A DNA stretch of 64,000 nt, from the NCBI GenBank assembly GCA_029964075.1, contig CM057134.1, positions 23,042,905 to 23,106,904 on the forward strand, read 5' to 3'. The notes beneath the pieces are model-generated. The model ran no database searches. It was given only the letters and a program-made list of their open reading frames with translations, and had not been told where the DNA came from. This stretch comes from Patiria pectinifera (lineage: Eukaryota > Echinodermata > Asteroidea > Valvatida > Asterinidae). Both the position numbers and the translations under genes were made by a program. Positions 23,901 through 33,094 of the stretch are shown here, piece after piece; within the stretch, counting starts at the first letter, position 1; each line of letters begins with the position of its first letter.

Positions 23901-25442
23901 GTAGGCCCATAATCATGTGTGGTCTCCTGGCCTTGTTTACAGATTTTTTGGTCAACAATAAAGTAAATAATTTCAAACTTTGAGTAACTTCATAATTATC
24001 GAATCAATATGTTAAAAAAAAATGCAACGGGAGGACTTGACCGGGGCCTGCGACGCTGTTAACCGTACAACATTAGTTCTGGGACACGGCCGACCCCATC
24101 CACTGCCATGATGCGTGCCGTACGTGTACATGTATTCAATAACAGCCTGACGATATGTTGTCTCTTTGGACTGAATATTTACCACAATAACCTGGAAATT
24201 GTCTGTACATCATGAAGAAAGTTGCGGTAGGACTTTTGATGCTCATCTCAATATTTTATAATGAACATAATACTTTTGAGTCCTTGGATAAAACATTGCT
24301 GTTTTTTACGGAAACGTCGTAGACCTACCACTCATCAGAGCCGTGTTGCCTGGCGTTTTCAGCTGGACCAGTTGCAGTCACATGATGCTGGGGCGCGTGG
24401 GGCAGCAGTAAACAGCCGTTGTATAAATGAGTCCTGTTTATTACATCACAATTTTTCTGATTTTACGAAGTTGGCATGAAGAACCTCACAACTGTTGATT
24501 TCAATTATGCGCTCGCCGACCAACAAACTACTCGATGAATTTCAGTTTTATAAACATATAAATGCACATTACAACAATTTGGGAGTTTGTCATTATGATA
24601 TGGGTCTACTCTGCAATAAAAAAAAATAAAAAAACAAAAAGACATTCAGCATTCCACAACCTCTTTAAGGGGAGACAATGTTGCGTTATGTTTCACTTAT
24701 ATGCCTTAACATATTGGATTTACATACTTGCCTATTTCTTGTGCTCTGGCGATTGGTAATTGCATTTCTAAAAAAAAATCACTTTTTAATCAGCGTTTAA
24801 AAAAACCAACACTTCAATACTACATTCAGGTGAAAGTTACAGAGATTACAAAGTGGCTCACCACAATCTTATTACCCCCAAAAGTCTCTCTACCACACAT
24901 GTAAATCATTCTTTTTTCTTCCATATGTACATATGTTATAATACCTTTTCATTTGTACATGTTCCTTTATCATACACCCTGGCCAATAGGTATGCTACAA
25001 TATTTGTTTATTGTATTCAGTCATGGTAATCAAGCAACCAGGACAATGAACATATTGAAAAGTTTTACCACATGTGCACCTGTTGCTTTCAAAGCATCAT
25101 CTTGAAGTAAGATAATTTAAAAGGAAACATTTTTCAAAAGATCATATTTTGTTTTCTTTCTAAATTGAGTTTTCTCTAAGCAATAGTTCTAGGCTTTATT
25201 AAACACTCTGGTGCAATTTGATGCGATTTATACTTACGTATGAGATACTGATGAGCAAGCAACTGCAGTTTCCTAATGCGTGTTTTATCAGCAAGCTGAA
25301 TAACAATCTCCTGTGGGTATAGGCAAAATCTTGGGGACTGCCAACCCCTTGCAAGGGGACTGTGTACCTCCAAGTCATGTAAACTCACACCAGTGTCTGA
25401 TCCACTTGCATGCATCACACAGAAACTAATTTTGTGTGGCAT
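2811..25442 (-). CDS. CEP104: CEP104-like gene, first three coding exons (partial)
   Basis: Seen: three minus-strand exons of 205, 82 and 139 nt join in phase to 142 codons, each bounded by consensus splice signals. The product matches the start of CEP104 (KIAA0562) as I know it: an N-terminal MPHKI, the block SPRFC.YPQEIV, then RIRKLQLLAHQY, then KIEFYIGSLP, then KARELKSVHVDAVGQ and NHVNKYNVYNQ. In the known family this part is the N-terminal jelly-roll domain. It is followed by a coiled coil, a TOG domain and zinc fingers that lie outside this window. CEP104 acts at the distal end of centrioles and at cilium tips, with CP110, CEP97, NEK1 and tubulin as partners, and supports cilium assembly. 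The gene runs off the left edge, because no fourth exon was found below position 2811. Intron 2 is 17.3 kb and full of transposons. The codons are open, with no frameshift, so the gene is probably functional. Confidence 0.9.
3375..4000 (+). repeat. tandem units of about 147 bp inside Helitron-like copy A
   Basis: The block containing AACTGTAAGTCCGATTGGG recurs with starts near 3394, 3542, 3687, 3766 and 3913, mostly 145-148 bp apart with one short unit. Each unit ends with a TGACGTCATGATGACGTCAT-type stretch. The units are diverged, so the array is old. Confidence 0.7.
4040..4525. repeat. degenerate repeats of a TTGGAGTTTGGCAGGTTTGGTACC-like unit
   Basis: The motifs CTGTTGGAGTTTGGCAG and TTAGGTTTGGTACC recur at roughly 60-70 bp spacing from 4270 to 4525, and related blocks such as GGCAGGGTTGGTACC lie in the first half from 4040. 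No gene is seen. The origin is unknown. Confidence 0.4.
5562..5610. mobile_element. fragment of a hAT-like end (same family as 33981)
   Basis: The stretch CAGTAACCGTTTTAGCCGAT and the following CCAACTTTGACAGATT closely match the left terminus of the hAT-like element at 33981-34901 (CAGAGTGACCGTTTTAGCCG). No matching right end was found nearby, so this is a fragment. Confidence 0.45.
7972..8664 (+). pseudogene. LINE 5' ORF with basic region
   Basis: An open frame of 230 codons overlapping the main ORF in another frame. Residues near 140-170 are strongly basic (GKNGKRKRWRTRGKRAG), and this kind of K/R/G-rich segment commonly precedes the endonuclease in CR1/L2-type LINEs. The first 130 residues are not recognised. 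It probably represents the N-terminal part of the same polyprotein, or ORF1, separated by a frameshift. The true start is uncertain. Confidence 0.5.
8577..10733 (+). pseudogene. LINE ORF2: endonuclease and reverse transcriptase
   Basis: The endonuclease occupies about residues 18-250, with the motifs GHWNARSMNSK, TESWLRG, GDFNIH and LPSDHLAV. The reverse transcriptase follows from about 480: VVPLLKKSNLD, NYRPIAN, LLDFSAAFDTIDH and YADDTQLYL, so both catalytic Asp of the A/C motifs are present. In the B motif region the frame is shifted for about 55 bases (near 10525-10580), so the expected VPQGSV reads only in another frame. The frame then returns, which implies two compensating indels. The ORF stops at QAWVT just after the catalytic motif. 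The family normally continues with a thumb and C-terminal region, found here in other frames. Confidence 0.85.
10733..11464 (+). pseudogene. LINE reverse transcriptase C-terminal region, frameshifted
   Basis: Continues the LINE protein in three frames. The first (10733-10984) reads LNGAKTEILHVTSQF and later DLGVTVDNTLN. The second (about 10975-11165) reads FVTSHLDYCNSLL and QHIQNTAARLITRTR with LRALHWLP. The third (11150-11464) reads KILLLTYKARNGLAPSYI, YGDRAFSVSAPKLWNNLP and ends FKTRLKTHLFNSEST. These are conserved C-terminal blocks of CR1/L2-type proteins. At least two frameshifts separate them. Confidence 0.8.
11856..12834. mobile_element. 979-bp non-autonomous DNA transposon, 4-bp TSD
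   Basis: The ends are inverted: GGGTGTTTGCATAAATGTGG on the left and CCACATTTATGTAAACACCC on the right. ATCT lies on both sides (11852-11855 and 12835-12838). Other copies of the host repeat have a single CCTATATCTACAGAAC here, confirming ATCT as a 4-bp target duplication. The interior holds three spaced AATTTGGTGTCA-type motifs and no transposase. I do not assign a superfamily. Confidence 0.8.
13905..14116. repeat. 212-bp near-perfect palindrome
   Basis: The left arm begins CATTATTTCAAGCAACTGGG and the right arm ends CCCAGTTGCTTGAAATAATG. The arms match almost base for base over about 100 bp, with the centre near 14010 in ATGTATACATG-type sequence. It sits 84 bp from the piggyBac-type element at 14201. 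It may be a small foldback element, but I see no clear target duplication. Confidence 0.9.
14201..18558. mobile_element. piggyBac-type element with about 1.8-kb inverted arms
   Basis: The left arm starts TTAAGAGTCATTTCGTGTAA and the right arm ends with its complement, TTACACGAAATGACTCTTAA, with one-base differences further in. Similarity begins exactly at TTAA on both sides. The arms can be followed through matching blocks (GTGTCCACGCTCAAAAAATC; TTATTGTATAGCCTTTGTGC; AAATACATGTACTTTAAAAC; TTGGTGCTTATAAA-like) to about 16030 on the left and 16740 on the right. The spacer of about 700 bp carries a broken piggyBac-like transposase. TTAA is the known target of piggyBac elements. The arms are diverged by substitutions and indels, so this is not an assembly fold. 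Confidence 0.8.
16262..16751 (+). pseudogene. piggyBac-like transposase fragment, frameshifted
   Basis: Two overlapping frames join around 16344-16370. The first reads ENPYIFGIKSVIISPYGSDN, which resembles the P.pyGIK...L.d...GY block of piggyBac transposases. The second reads GMNVYTKIQ, like the F.vYTGK block, and then YRVMVNQYFPATSVV with ANQHGITVCC, like the h..fDNyFTS..L...L...G...cGT block. The Asp of the DNyFTS motif is replaced by Asn-Gln. No N-terminal domain or C-terminal zinc finger was seen. Recognition is by motif order only, supported by the TTAA ends. Confidence 0.5.
18559..20282. other. CEP104 intron 2, remainder, no gene
   Basis: AT-rich intronic sequence. CpG-rich blocks near 18985-19060 and 19430-19600 carry GCGTCGCAAGTTGCGATG-like motifs that partly mirror each other, which may mark the ends of an old element. 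Nothing coding was identified apart from exon 2 at its end. Confidence 0.5.
20283..20364 (-). CDS. CEP104: CEP104 coding exon 2
   Basis: A short internal exon found by extending the protein between exons 1 and 3. The acceptor is CTTTGTTTCTTTGAAG and the donor is CTGGG with GTAAGTG following the second-last G. With one base carried from exon 1 it reads P-TKIEFYIGSLPPDH, then HGTRYKRLG, which lines up with the family block KIEFYI..SLP.......RFRRLG at the expected length. It ends with two bases of a glycine codon that exon 3 completes. The 82-nt length preserves the frame exactly. Confidence 0.9.
20365..21949. other. CEP104 intron 1, first part; CpG-rich patches
   Basis: Mostly AT-rich, but 20945-21000 (GCGCCGCCGGTCCGCGGCCG) and 21380-21445 (GGCCGGCCCCGGCCGCCCC) are strongly GC and CpG rich. 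They are internal to an intron about 4 kb downstream of the start codon. No exon was recognised in them. Confidence 0.5.
22039..22935. mobile_element. 897-bp element with GGGGCCATTCAGAA ends and TTA duplication
   Basis: The inverted repeats of about 55 bp start GGGGCCATTCAGAATT and continue AATGTTTTAAAATTTCGA with CTTTTTTTCCAAATT. TTA flanks both ends (22036-22038 and 22936-22938). A 3-bp TWA target with GG-rich ends is typical of PIF/Harbinger-type elements (family knowledge), but the transposase is absent, so the class is inferred. The interior carries an (ACATGT)n tract, a C13 run and a small zinc-finger-like frame. Confidence 0.7.
22221..22490 (-). other. zinc-finger-like open frame inside the nested element
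   Basis: The frame includes CGFQNCNLSFPTAYQQAKH then KKIEGH, which fits a C2H2-like spacing (C-x4-C-x12-H-x5-H), preceded by RHNLECHMSSTSS and followed by a basic CKRGRP tail resembling an AT-hook. It could be a captured or element-encoded DNA-binding fragment, or chance. It has no clear start and no matching domain partner. Confidence 0.25.
23877..25237. other. CEP104 intron 1, second part, no gene
   Basis: AT-rich intron from the end of the 21950 element to the exon 1 donor. It contains several A-runs and a few ACATGTAC motifs. No repeat boundary or coding exon could be supported. Confidence 0.5.
25238..25442 (-). CDS. CEP104: CEP104 coding exon 1 with start codon
   Basis: The ATG at 25442-25440 is preceded by ACTGAACA, giving an A at -3. 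The exon encodes 68 residues (MPHKISFC to AHQYLI) plus one base of the next codon and ends at the donor C|GTAAGT (intron starts at 25237). The start agrees with the known family start MPHKI. A possible acceptor for a 5' UTR intron, CTGCTAAG, lies about 20 bases upstream of the ATG, so the first exon may extend or be spliced there; this is not certain. Confidence 0.92.
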
Positions 25443-27420
25443 TGTTCAGTGTTTCACTCTTAGCAGTCCTGAGCTCTCTCACAAAATGATGATACACTCA
25501 AAACAATCAGCAGAAGCAACTGAAATAGAAAAAAAGGTATGGATATGCATCAGTATAATTGATTTCTTATTTAAGCTTCCATAGCTTCTAAAACTAATTC
25601 ATCAAATGAAATAAAGAAAAGACAGGGATAAATGTGTTCCTAAAGCAGAAGGTTAAGATGACTCATCGTCCACAAATCTGTTTAAGGATTATCTTTTGTT
25701 CAGCTAATTAGGCAACAAATAAAAAAGGTGTGTTGCCCACACATTAAAAATATCAGGAGGGTCGGTCAGTCGAGCTTTTTGTTATACTTTTAATGGCCAC
25801 TTGTTAGTTACCAGTTCCCTCTACCAACGTACACGAAACGTTAAGCCTACGAACTGTACAACCATCTATGGTATGTACGTTTTATAACGAAATGCAAATT
25901 TATGGCATTACATGTACAAAAAAAACGGTCACGGCAAGGTTTAAGTTTACTGAATTTTTTTCAAGTGAAAAAAAGAGAGAAAACCCCAGACTGGAGATTT
26001 CCAGGTATTGGGGTCAGTCGGGTGAGGGCAACACAACATCTTGTTTTTTGGCCTTATGCAGCAATATCATGATCCTCTATTCATGATACTCTAGCCCCTC
26101 CCCCTTTATATTTCATGGTAAGGTGACTGGTAAAAAGACCCCGTCTACCTTTCAGCATAGATGAGCGAGTGCCCTTTTCACGTCTAACCCCCCCCCCCCC
26201 CCAATAAAAATGACATTACTATGGGACTGGTTGTTGTAATACAAATATATATACATGTAAGTCTTGAGACTGACCTTGGTCTTGAGAATGGTTTTTGCTT
26301 CCCCAGCCATGATCTTACATGTAGACTAAATAACATTTGAATTACCACAAATGTACTAAATTCTGAAGTATAAGAATTTAACTTTTGGTTTGATGACGTC
26401 ACATTATTCACTTTTCAGATGTCCAACATCAACAAATATTGATGTTACTATTGGGTACTGGATGATGGATTTGAATTTTTAAAAAGTTAAAATTTCCCTA
26501 GAATAACTTCCGATCTGATGACGTCATAATTTTGAAACTTCACAAATTAATTTGTTATTGGCCAAAGTATGCATTTTGGTAGTTTAAGCAAAATTTTGTA
26601 TATTTTTTAACAAAAAAAAATTAATAAATTTACATGCCGGTAGAGCGTGCTTTTTCTGTTATCTTCATACCTTCTTTTGAGTTTTGCATTCCTCACTGAA
26701 CATCTGAATAATTTGTTTGAATGTAATAAACTCTTTCCATTTCCAAGTAATGTGCAATTATCAAAGCGCTTCTGGTAACACTGGAAGTAAAGGTCAAACA
26801 GCTTTGTGCCCAGGATTTAAAAAAAAATGTTGCCCCGGGCAGTATCTACTACCAGTGCTGTAGGGCTCAATTCCACTTTTCAACAGACTATGACTTGGAT
26901 TTTTGGGAACTGGATTCAGACCCTGATGTAAATACTTGAGGATGACCCGAGTCTACGACAAGTCCAACTATAAAATGACTTCAGTATTTTGATCTTCCTA
27001 ACAGTCATGAAAATAACTTTCTCCAATGGTTACCACATGCCAAGGAATTATATCCTAGAAATGTGTACATGTATTATTATTCCAATACTAGAGTTCAAAG
27101 TGCAATGTTGTTATGCATCTCTTTGGCATGGAATATCGCCAAACTTTTGGACTACCAAACTAAAGACAATGGACACCCAGTCCATTCAATGGGGGGGATG
27201 CAAAATACAAGTCATGATGATGTTAGTACTGAAAAGGGCGCCCTCTAGCATCCGTCGAAGAAATTGTGTGTGTGATAAGCTCATCATGTTGTGCTTAATA
27301 CGATGTCATTTAAACAAGTTTATGCCAGATTATCTCTTTATATTTAAAAAAAAATGTAGATTCCATTGTAATACAAACTTTATTTTGTTTTTGATAAATC
27401 AGGCCGCGTTTTGGTCCCAC
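25443..27420. other. CEP104 5' flank and upstream region
   Basis: The promoter of CEP104 should lie here, but I see no clear TATA box or CpG island near the start codon. A C14 run lies at about 26190. The part from 26400 to 26860 is a dispersed repeat described separately. No divergent neighbour gene was recognised. Confidence 0.45.
26400..26860. repeat. dispersed repeat, copy 1 (second copy at 56110)
   Basis: Matches 56170-56560 in order: CTGATGACGTCATAATTTTG, a T-rich middle, CTTCTGGTAACACTGGAAGT, AAAGGTCAAACAGCTTTGTG and a final GTTGCCCCGGGCA. The corresponding words at the other site differ by a few bases. This is an old mobile repeat of unknown class. Confidence 0.65.
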
Positions 27421-28463
27421 TTTACTCTTTCAGTGCCAAACTCGTACATGTAGGAGGTATATTTGTTCATCCAAAAGCGCCAACCTCCAGCCTCGACTCC
27501 ATGGGCGCGTGCGCGTTCCTTACACTAACCCCTGGCCGTGATGATGACATAAATGACGCTGATTGGCTATTCACAGCGTACTGCACGCGCATTTTCGAAG
27601 ATTGCACGCCGGGCGTGCCCATAATGCGCTCGCGTGCTTTGCATGTAACGTAACGTACGAAAAAAAATTGTTATTCAAAAGTCGCAATGCCTGTACTATA
27701 TGGATTATGGCAGCCTCGTTTTTCGCTAAAAAAAAACAAGTATCTTCGGTTGTAAAGGGACGAAAGGGGTACGTACATTTTATACAAAACTTTGCTAAAT
27801 AACGCAACGTCCAAACGTTTTGTTTGAAAGGATTGATTCTTGAAAATCACAACTTTTAACATTTTAAAGATGGCGTCGGCACGTAAAACGGATAAACTGC
27901 AGCCTAATTATAATGTGCCATATTTTGCCACATTTAAATTACACAATTCCAGGGGTTAAGATCGCGCAAGGCATGATGGGAAACAACATGGCGCAGCACA
28001 ATCGTACCCATGGGGAACGAGCTTGGCCAACCTCGTACATGTACGAGGTAATGTTCATGATTAAAATTGCCAAACCTCCTACATGTACGAGGTAGAGTAA
28101 ACATGTTATCAAAAGAGGGCGCTCTCGCTCTTTCTAATGGTACCATTTTCATGCATGTACAACCTGTATTTATTTTTTTATGCGAGTTCTTGCGAGAGGG
28201 CACCGCACTAAAACTCGTATTTTCTGCAAAATGTGCGGAATTCCCCTGTGTGCAGGACAGTGTTTCAGGGTGTATCACTATGTATGTGACTACTTTTGAC
28301 TTTCCAATATACCAAGGATATACCAGAGAGCAACAACAACAAATTTAGTGAGTAAAACTTATTTCTTCTTTTTTTACAGAATTTTGAACAATTAACAAAA
28401 ACGTTCGAAGTTGGGCACTTTAGGGTTAAACTTTTCAAATTTCGCGGGCACTGAAAGAGTTAA
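27421..28463. mobile_element. 1.0-kb non-autonomous piggyBac-like element
   Basis: The right end is GGCACTGAAAGAGTTAA and the left end is TTTACTCTTTCAGTGCC, inverted copies differing at one base of the TTAA. A TTAA target with a YTTTCAGTGCC end is consistent with small piggyBac-type elements (inference). The interior has palindromes CCTCGTACATGTACGAGG near 28031 and 28075 and no transposase. Confidence 0.6.
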
Positions 28464-29625
28464 AAAGAAATGCGGTGAAAACTCGTGATCGATTTTGGTT
28501 TGCAAATGAGTACGGTACAGTAGATGGTATAGCCAAATTGAATCACGTGATGATGTATCATTTTGTTGAATACTGTAGTGGGGGCCAACGTATCACGTGA
28601 TGGTTCCTCCTTTTCGTGATTGGTGTATGACGTCCAATAGGATTGCGTAGGCTGTTCTGTTTAGTAAACCTTGTATGTAAACAAGGCAGATGCATGCAGG
28701 TTTTTCCACAGCGGCCATAGAGAAGTGAGCAAATAAATTAAGAATTTTTAAAGGTCAAATTTCAGTAATCCCTTATCCAATTTTAACAGCTATGAGCCTA
28801 GATGTCTTCTCTCACTTGTCACAAAAATTGGCTTTTAAAAACCTTTAACAAATAAATCGTGTGCAGTCCCTACAACTGGGTGCCGAGTTGACAAGGTGCC
28901 GAGTTGGCAGGTGCCGAGTTGGCTAGGTGCCTAGTTGGCTAGGTGCCGAAGTGACAGACATTCCATTAAACACATTAAAGCATAGTTGTTAGTAGCCCAG
29001 GTTGGACGATGTATTCATTGCATTACGACTGACGTCCAGGGTATTAATTCCACTACCTTAGCGAAAAAAATTATAACACATTTTGTTCACATTTTTACCT
29101 GGTGGAGGAAGCTGAAATTTCGTTTACACATTCTTTGTGTCCAGAATTATGCATATATGCTTGGTGTAGAAAAGTCCTTGGGTGACAAGTTTACCAAAAT
29201 ATAAATCATAGATCCACACTTTTGTTGTAAACATCCTGTACAAACTCCTCGTGTGAATATACCCGCGCGCATGCATGTGCGCCCTGCATACATGGCATAG
29301 TATCTGTGTTGCATACGTGCGCGTATTAAAGTCTTCACACGGGACTTCATACTGAGGATATCTTCGACGAAAGCGTGGTCGTGGATCTGCAATTTTTGGG
29401 GGTAAACACATCGCCCACCTGCCTACGGACATACATATCGTCAGACCTCCTAAAGCTGCGCACTCCTATTTATAAGCACTCATGTTTAACTTGTGCATCC
29501 TCGAAATGATGTACTTTTACTCAAACGTATCCTTTAATGCACAAACTTTAACCAGCAGCCAAAAAAAGTTGTGGAAAATGAAGTTGTGTTTATGCCACAG
29601 CCACAGAGGAGTGTTTTATTCCGTG
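28464..29625. other. no named gene; short GGTGCCGAGTTGGC tandem repeat
   Basis: Between 28879 and 28955 a 14-16 bp unit (GGTGCCGAGTTGGC and variants) is repeated about five times. The rest is unassigned. A minus-strand open stretch at 29310-29385 following TTTACCCCCAAAAATTGCAG has exon-like features and is discussed as a finding. Confidence 0.5.
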
Positions 29626-29708
29626 ACTGTTTCCTGAACGGTGCAGTCTGCACACATCGCATAGCTGTGTATGGGATGTGTGCAGGCTGCACCGTTCAGG
29701 AAACAGTT
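29626..29708. repeat. 83-bp strong hairpin
   Basis: The arms are about 34 bp: ACTGTTTCCTGAACGGTGCA and onward, matched by TGCACCGTTCAGGAAACAGT on the other side, around a loop of about 15 bases. There is one mismatch inside (GTCTGC against GCAGGC). It is isolated, and no terminator or gene context is seen. Confidence 0.85.
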
Positions 29709-29807
29709 GCCGGCGTACGCGTGCACACACGATATGCCCAACTGTGAATGCGGGCATGCGCTTGGCTGGCGCGTCGTACGTCATCAGTTTGACCTTAGCT
29801 GGAGTTA

Positions 29808-30058
29808 CCCAGCCCTAAATTTTATCATTGGGTTGTCATTTAGGGCTGGAGATAATGGAAAGATTTCCATATACGAAGTTCACTCAACACTCTGTGTACA
29901 AACCCTATGAGAGTGGACTGAAAAATTCTAAGTGTTTTCTAAGAAAATGCTTGTATTTTCTCACTGCTCAAATTGACTTTGATGACATGAAATTGCTATC
30001 TGAGGGCTTTTTAGTCAATACAGAGGAAAATTAGTGAACTTCGCATATGGTAATCTTG
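29808..30058. repeat. hairpin plus flanking inverted repeat
   Basis: CCAGCCCTAAAT and ATTTAGGGCTGG form a 12-bp stem at 29808-29846. Immediately after, CCATATACGAAGTTCACT (about 29867) pairs with AGTGAACTTCGCATATGG (about 30032). This may be a small decayed foldback element; no target duplication is clear. Confidence 0.6.
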
Positions 30059-31107
30059 CCGAGATAATTTTTCACGTAACCCAGCAGCGTAGGCAGGTCC
30101 CAAAAAAAATTGCGAACAATTTTCGAAAATGTTCTATTTTGTCCCCGTTACACACTAATGACACCTACAACTCACCCCAAACTTGCCTGGAATAACCATT
30201 ACACAGGTCCTTGAAGTAAAAAAAGATCCACGATGAAGATTCAGCCTACAATTGCAGTGAAAACAGGAGGAATAACCGCTAACCTGACAACCTTGCAGGC
30301 ATGGCCAGGACCGCAATTGGTTTGTGCACAAAAAAAATTGTGTACAATGAATGGCGGTCGATTACCATGCACAGCGCGCTGATACTAGTTGTTTTTGCCC
30401 GCTAGTTTGACCTCATGAATTTGAATCGCAGAACAACATTCAAGATAGCGGTGACAGCTCGACGAGGCTCGGTTTCCGAATTGAAGGTGAAATTTTCTTC
30501 CCCAAGGCGCGGCCAAGGTGTGAACCTAACCACCACCATCATGACCATTTGTATTTTCACTTCCCACTGAAGACTACAGGGGCGCATAAGGTAGTTTGAA
30601 GACCATTTTGGGGGTAGAATCTGAAGATTTTGATTGGGGGTACGAGTGAAAATGGTAAAAAAAAATTAGTAGTACCCGCAATAGGGCCATCGATCTCGGA
30701 CTCTACAATCGCGCCGACCGTGTCCAAATGTTAAAAAAGCGATCTGCATAACTGTAAAGTCCTAGGCTAGACTCCTAGTTTCTCGGTCTAGCTGCCCGCG
30801 ACCTACTCCTAGAACTATGAGGCTCTCCAGTGAGCCTCATACGCACAGAACCCCGCAAAATTGTTGTCAGCACAACACACTAATTAAGTACAAAAACGTC
30901 CATCCCAACCAAGCTTTTTCCCACAGAACCGCTGCACAGTTTGCCCCTAAACTCTGTACAATACCTCATGACATACTCACGTTATGTGCACCCAACAAAC
31001 ATCGGTGGATTCTGTCTGTTTTTAGGCCAAAATGATGAAAAATATGCCCTTTCCGCACTGAGCCGACCTAACACTTGAAACGAGCACGCGCGCAGAATGA
31101 TCGCAGT

Positions 31108-31645
31108 ACGAAAGCTTGAATTGCCTTCCGCGATACCGCGTTACCGTGATAATTTATCGCAGAAATCCGGAATTCAAAGATAAATCCTTCCGCGATAACG
31201 CGTTACTGCGATAATTTATCACAGAAATCCAGAATTCAAAGATACCTATTCCTCTATACCGCGTTACTGTGATAATTTATCACAGAAATCCAGAAATCAG
31301 AGATACCTATTCCTCGATACCGCGTTACTGCGATAATTTATCACGTATACGGAAGCTTTAAATTGATATGTCTCTCCTCTCTACAATCGATTAGTGCGCG
31401 GTGTCACGTGATAAATTTTCACGGTAACGCGGTATCATGAAAGGAATTATCTTTGAATTCCGGATTTCTGTGATAAATTATCGCAGTAACGCGGTATCGC
31501 GGAATAGGTATCTTTGATTTCTGGATTTCTGTGATAAATTATCACAGTAACGCGGTATCGCGGAAGGAATTATCTTTGAATTCCTGATTTCTGCGATAAA
31601 TTATCACGGTAACGCGGTATCGCGGAAGGCAATTCAAGCTTCCGT
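31108..31645. mobile_element. 538-bp palindromic element of 62-65 bp units, 8-bp TSD
   Basis: Ends are ACGAAAGCTTGAATTGCC and GGCAATTCAAGCTTCCGT. Each half is about four tandem units carrying GATACCGCGTTACNGTGATA and AATTTATCRCAGAAATC, with the order inverted in the second half; the centre is near 31400. ATCGCAGT on the left and ATCACAGT on the right flank it, while the opposite arm of the outer element (about 32392-32405) has this 8-mer once, giving the empty site. An 8-bp duplication is compatible with hAT or P-type transposition; the class is not otherwise known. Confidence 0.8.
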
Positions 31646-32699
31646 ATCACAGTCATTTTCGGTTCGATCGCTCGAAGCGCGCCGCGGGGGGTATGGTGTA
31701 GGAGTGGAACGATAGTATGCGCATGCGTACAAGTGCAAGTACGTACCCCGGTGTCACGGTCTCACTTCTCCGGCGTGCTTGCTTCTCTGGATGGATTCGG
31801 CGGACAGTTGAGCACGTTACAGTGCACGTTACATGAGCACGATACATACTGATGTGTCCGCTGTGCTTACTTTTCCTCGGGCTGTATTACCATGGTATTA
31901 CCAAGCCTATTAATAACACAGTGAGGGACATCCAAGAATGTGTTATGTAACACTTTCCCCATGGTCTTTCAAGCATTCTGATGTGTTCCCAGCGTCATGC
32001 GTGTGTGTGTGTTTATGGAGGAATAATTAAGAACGAACTCCTTGGTCCGTGTTCCTTGCTCGTTCGAGTTCCATTTTGTCTTTATTTTTGCAACCATGCG
32101 GCTTAAAATAAATGTGCATTTCAAGTCTTTTTTGGTTATGGTTATTGGGAGTTGAAAATTCTGGATTCGACTGGTACCCTGTATGCATACAAATATCCTA
32201 TGATATTACGGGCACCAGTACAACCCCGAAGAACTCAGCACACAAATAAAGCTGACGAAAATGTACACCACTGCGCAATTTTGTGCATGCGTGTTAAAGC
32301 AAAATTTCCCTTTCGGAGAAGCTAGCACGCCGGAGAAGTGAGACCGTGACACCGGCCCCCGCAGCGCGCTCCGAGCGATCGAACCCAAAATGACTGCGAT
32401 CATTCTGCGCGCGTGCTCGTTTCAAGTGTTAGGTCGGCTTAGTGCGGAAAGGGCATATTTTTCATCATTTTGGCCTAAAAACAGACAGAATCCACCAATG
32501 TTTGTTGGGTGCACATAACATGAGTATGCCATGAGGTATTGTACGGAGTTTAGGGGCAAACTGTGCAGCGGTTCTGTGGGAAAAAGCTTGGTTGGGATGG
32601 ACGTTTTTGTGCTTAATTAGTGTTTTGTGCTGACAACAATTTTGCGGGGTTCTGTGCCTGGAGAGCCTCATCTGCTCATACTAGTTCTAGGATAAGAGT

Positions 32700-33094
32700 A
32701 GCCCCAAAATGTGGCCTATTTGCTGGACTGCCTCTGTAAACATAGGCCACACATCCACATGTACAAAAACGTGTTGACGGAGCCAAATTTTGATTTTCAG
32801 AAAGTGCTGCCTTTTTCAGATGTCCATTTTTCGTGAAATTTCCAGATACATTTGCACACGTTTGCGTATCAAAATTTCAACATGAAATTTCACAAAAATT
32901 AGACATCTGAAAAAGGCAGCCCTTTCTGATTAGCCTATATAGAGGGTGAGAATGCTTCTAAAGCAAAAAAACCCTACAAAGTAAGCCTAAATGTGAAAAT
33001 CAAAATTTGGCTCCGTCGACACGTTTTTGTACATGTGGATGTGTGGCCTATGTTTACGGAGGCAGTCCAGTAAATAGGCCACATTTATGGGGCT
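32700..33094. mobile_element. 395-bp near-complete palindrome, insertion in the outer arm
   Basis: Starts AGCCCCAAAATGTGGCC and ends GGCCACATTTATGGGGCT. The arms match through CACACATCCACATGTACAAA, GGAGCCAAATTTTGATTTTC and CTTTTTCAGATGTC to near the middle. AGGATAAGAGT and AGGATAGGAGT flank it, consistent with a target duplication of 9-11 bp. It is compact, like a MITE. Confidence 0.75.
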
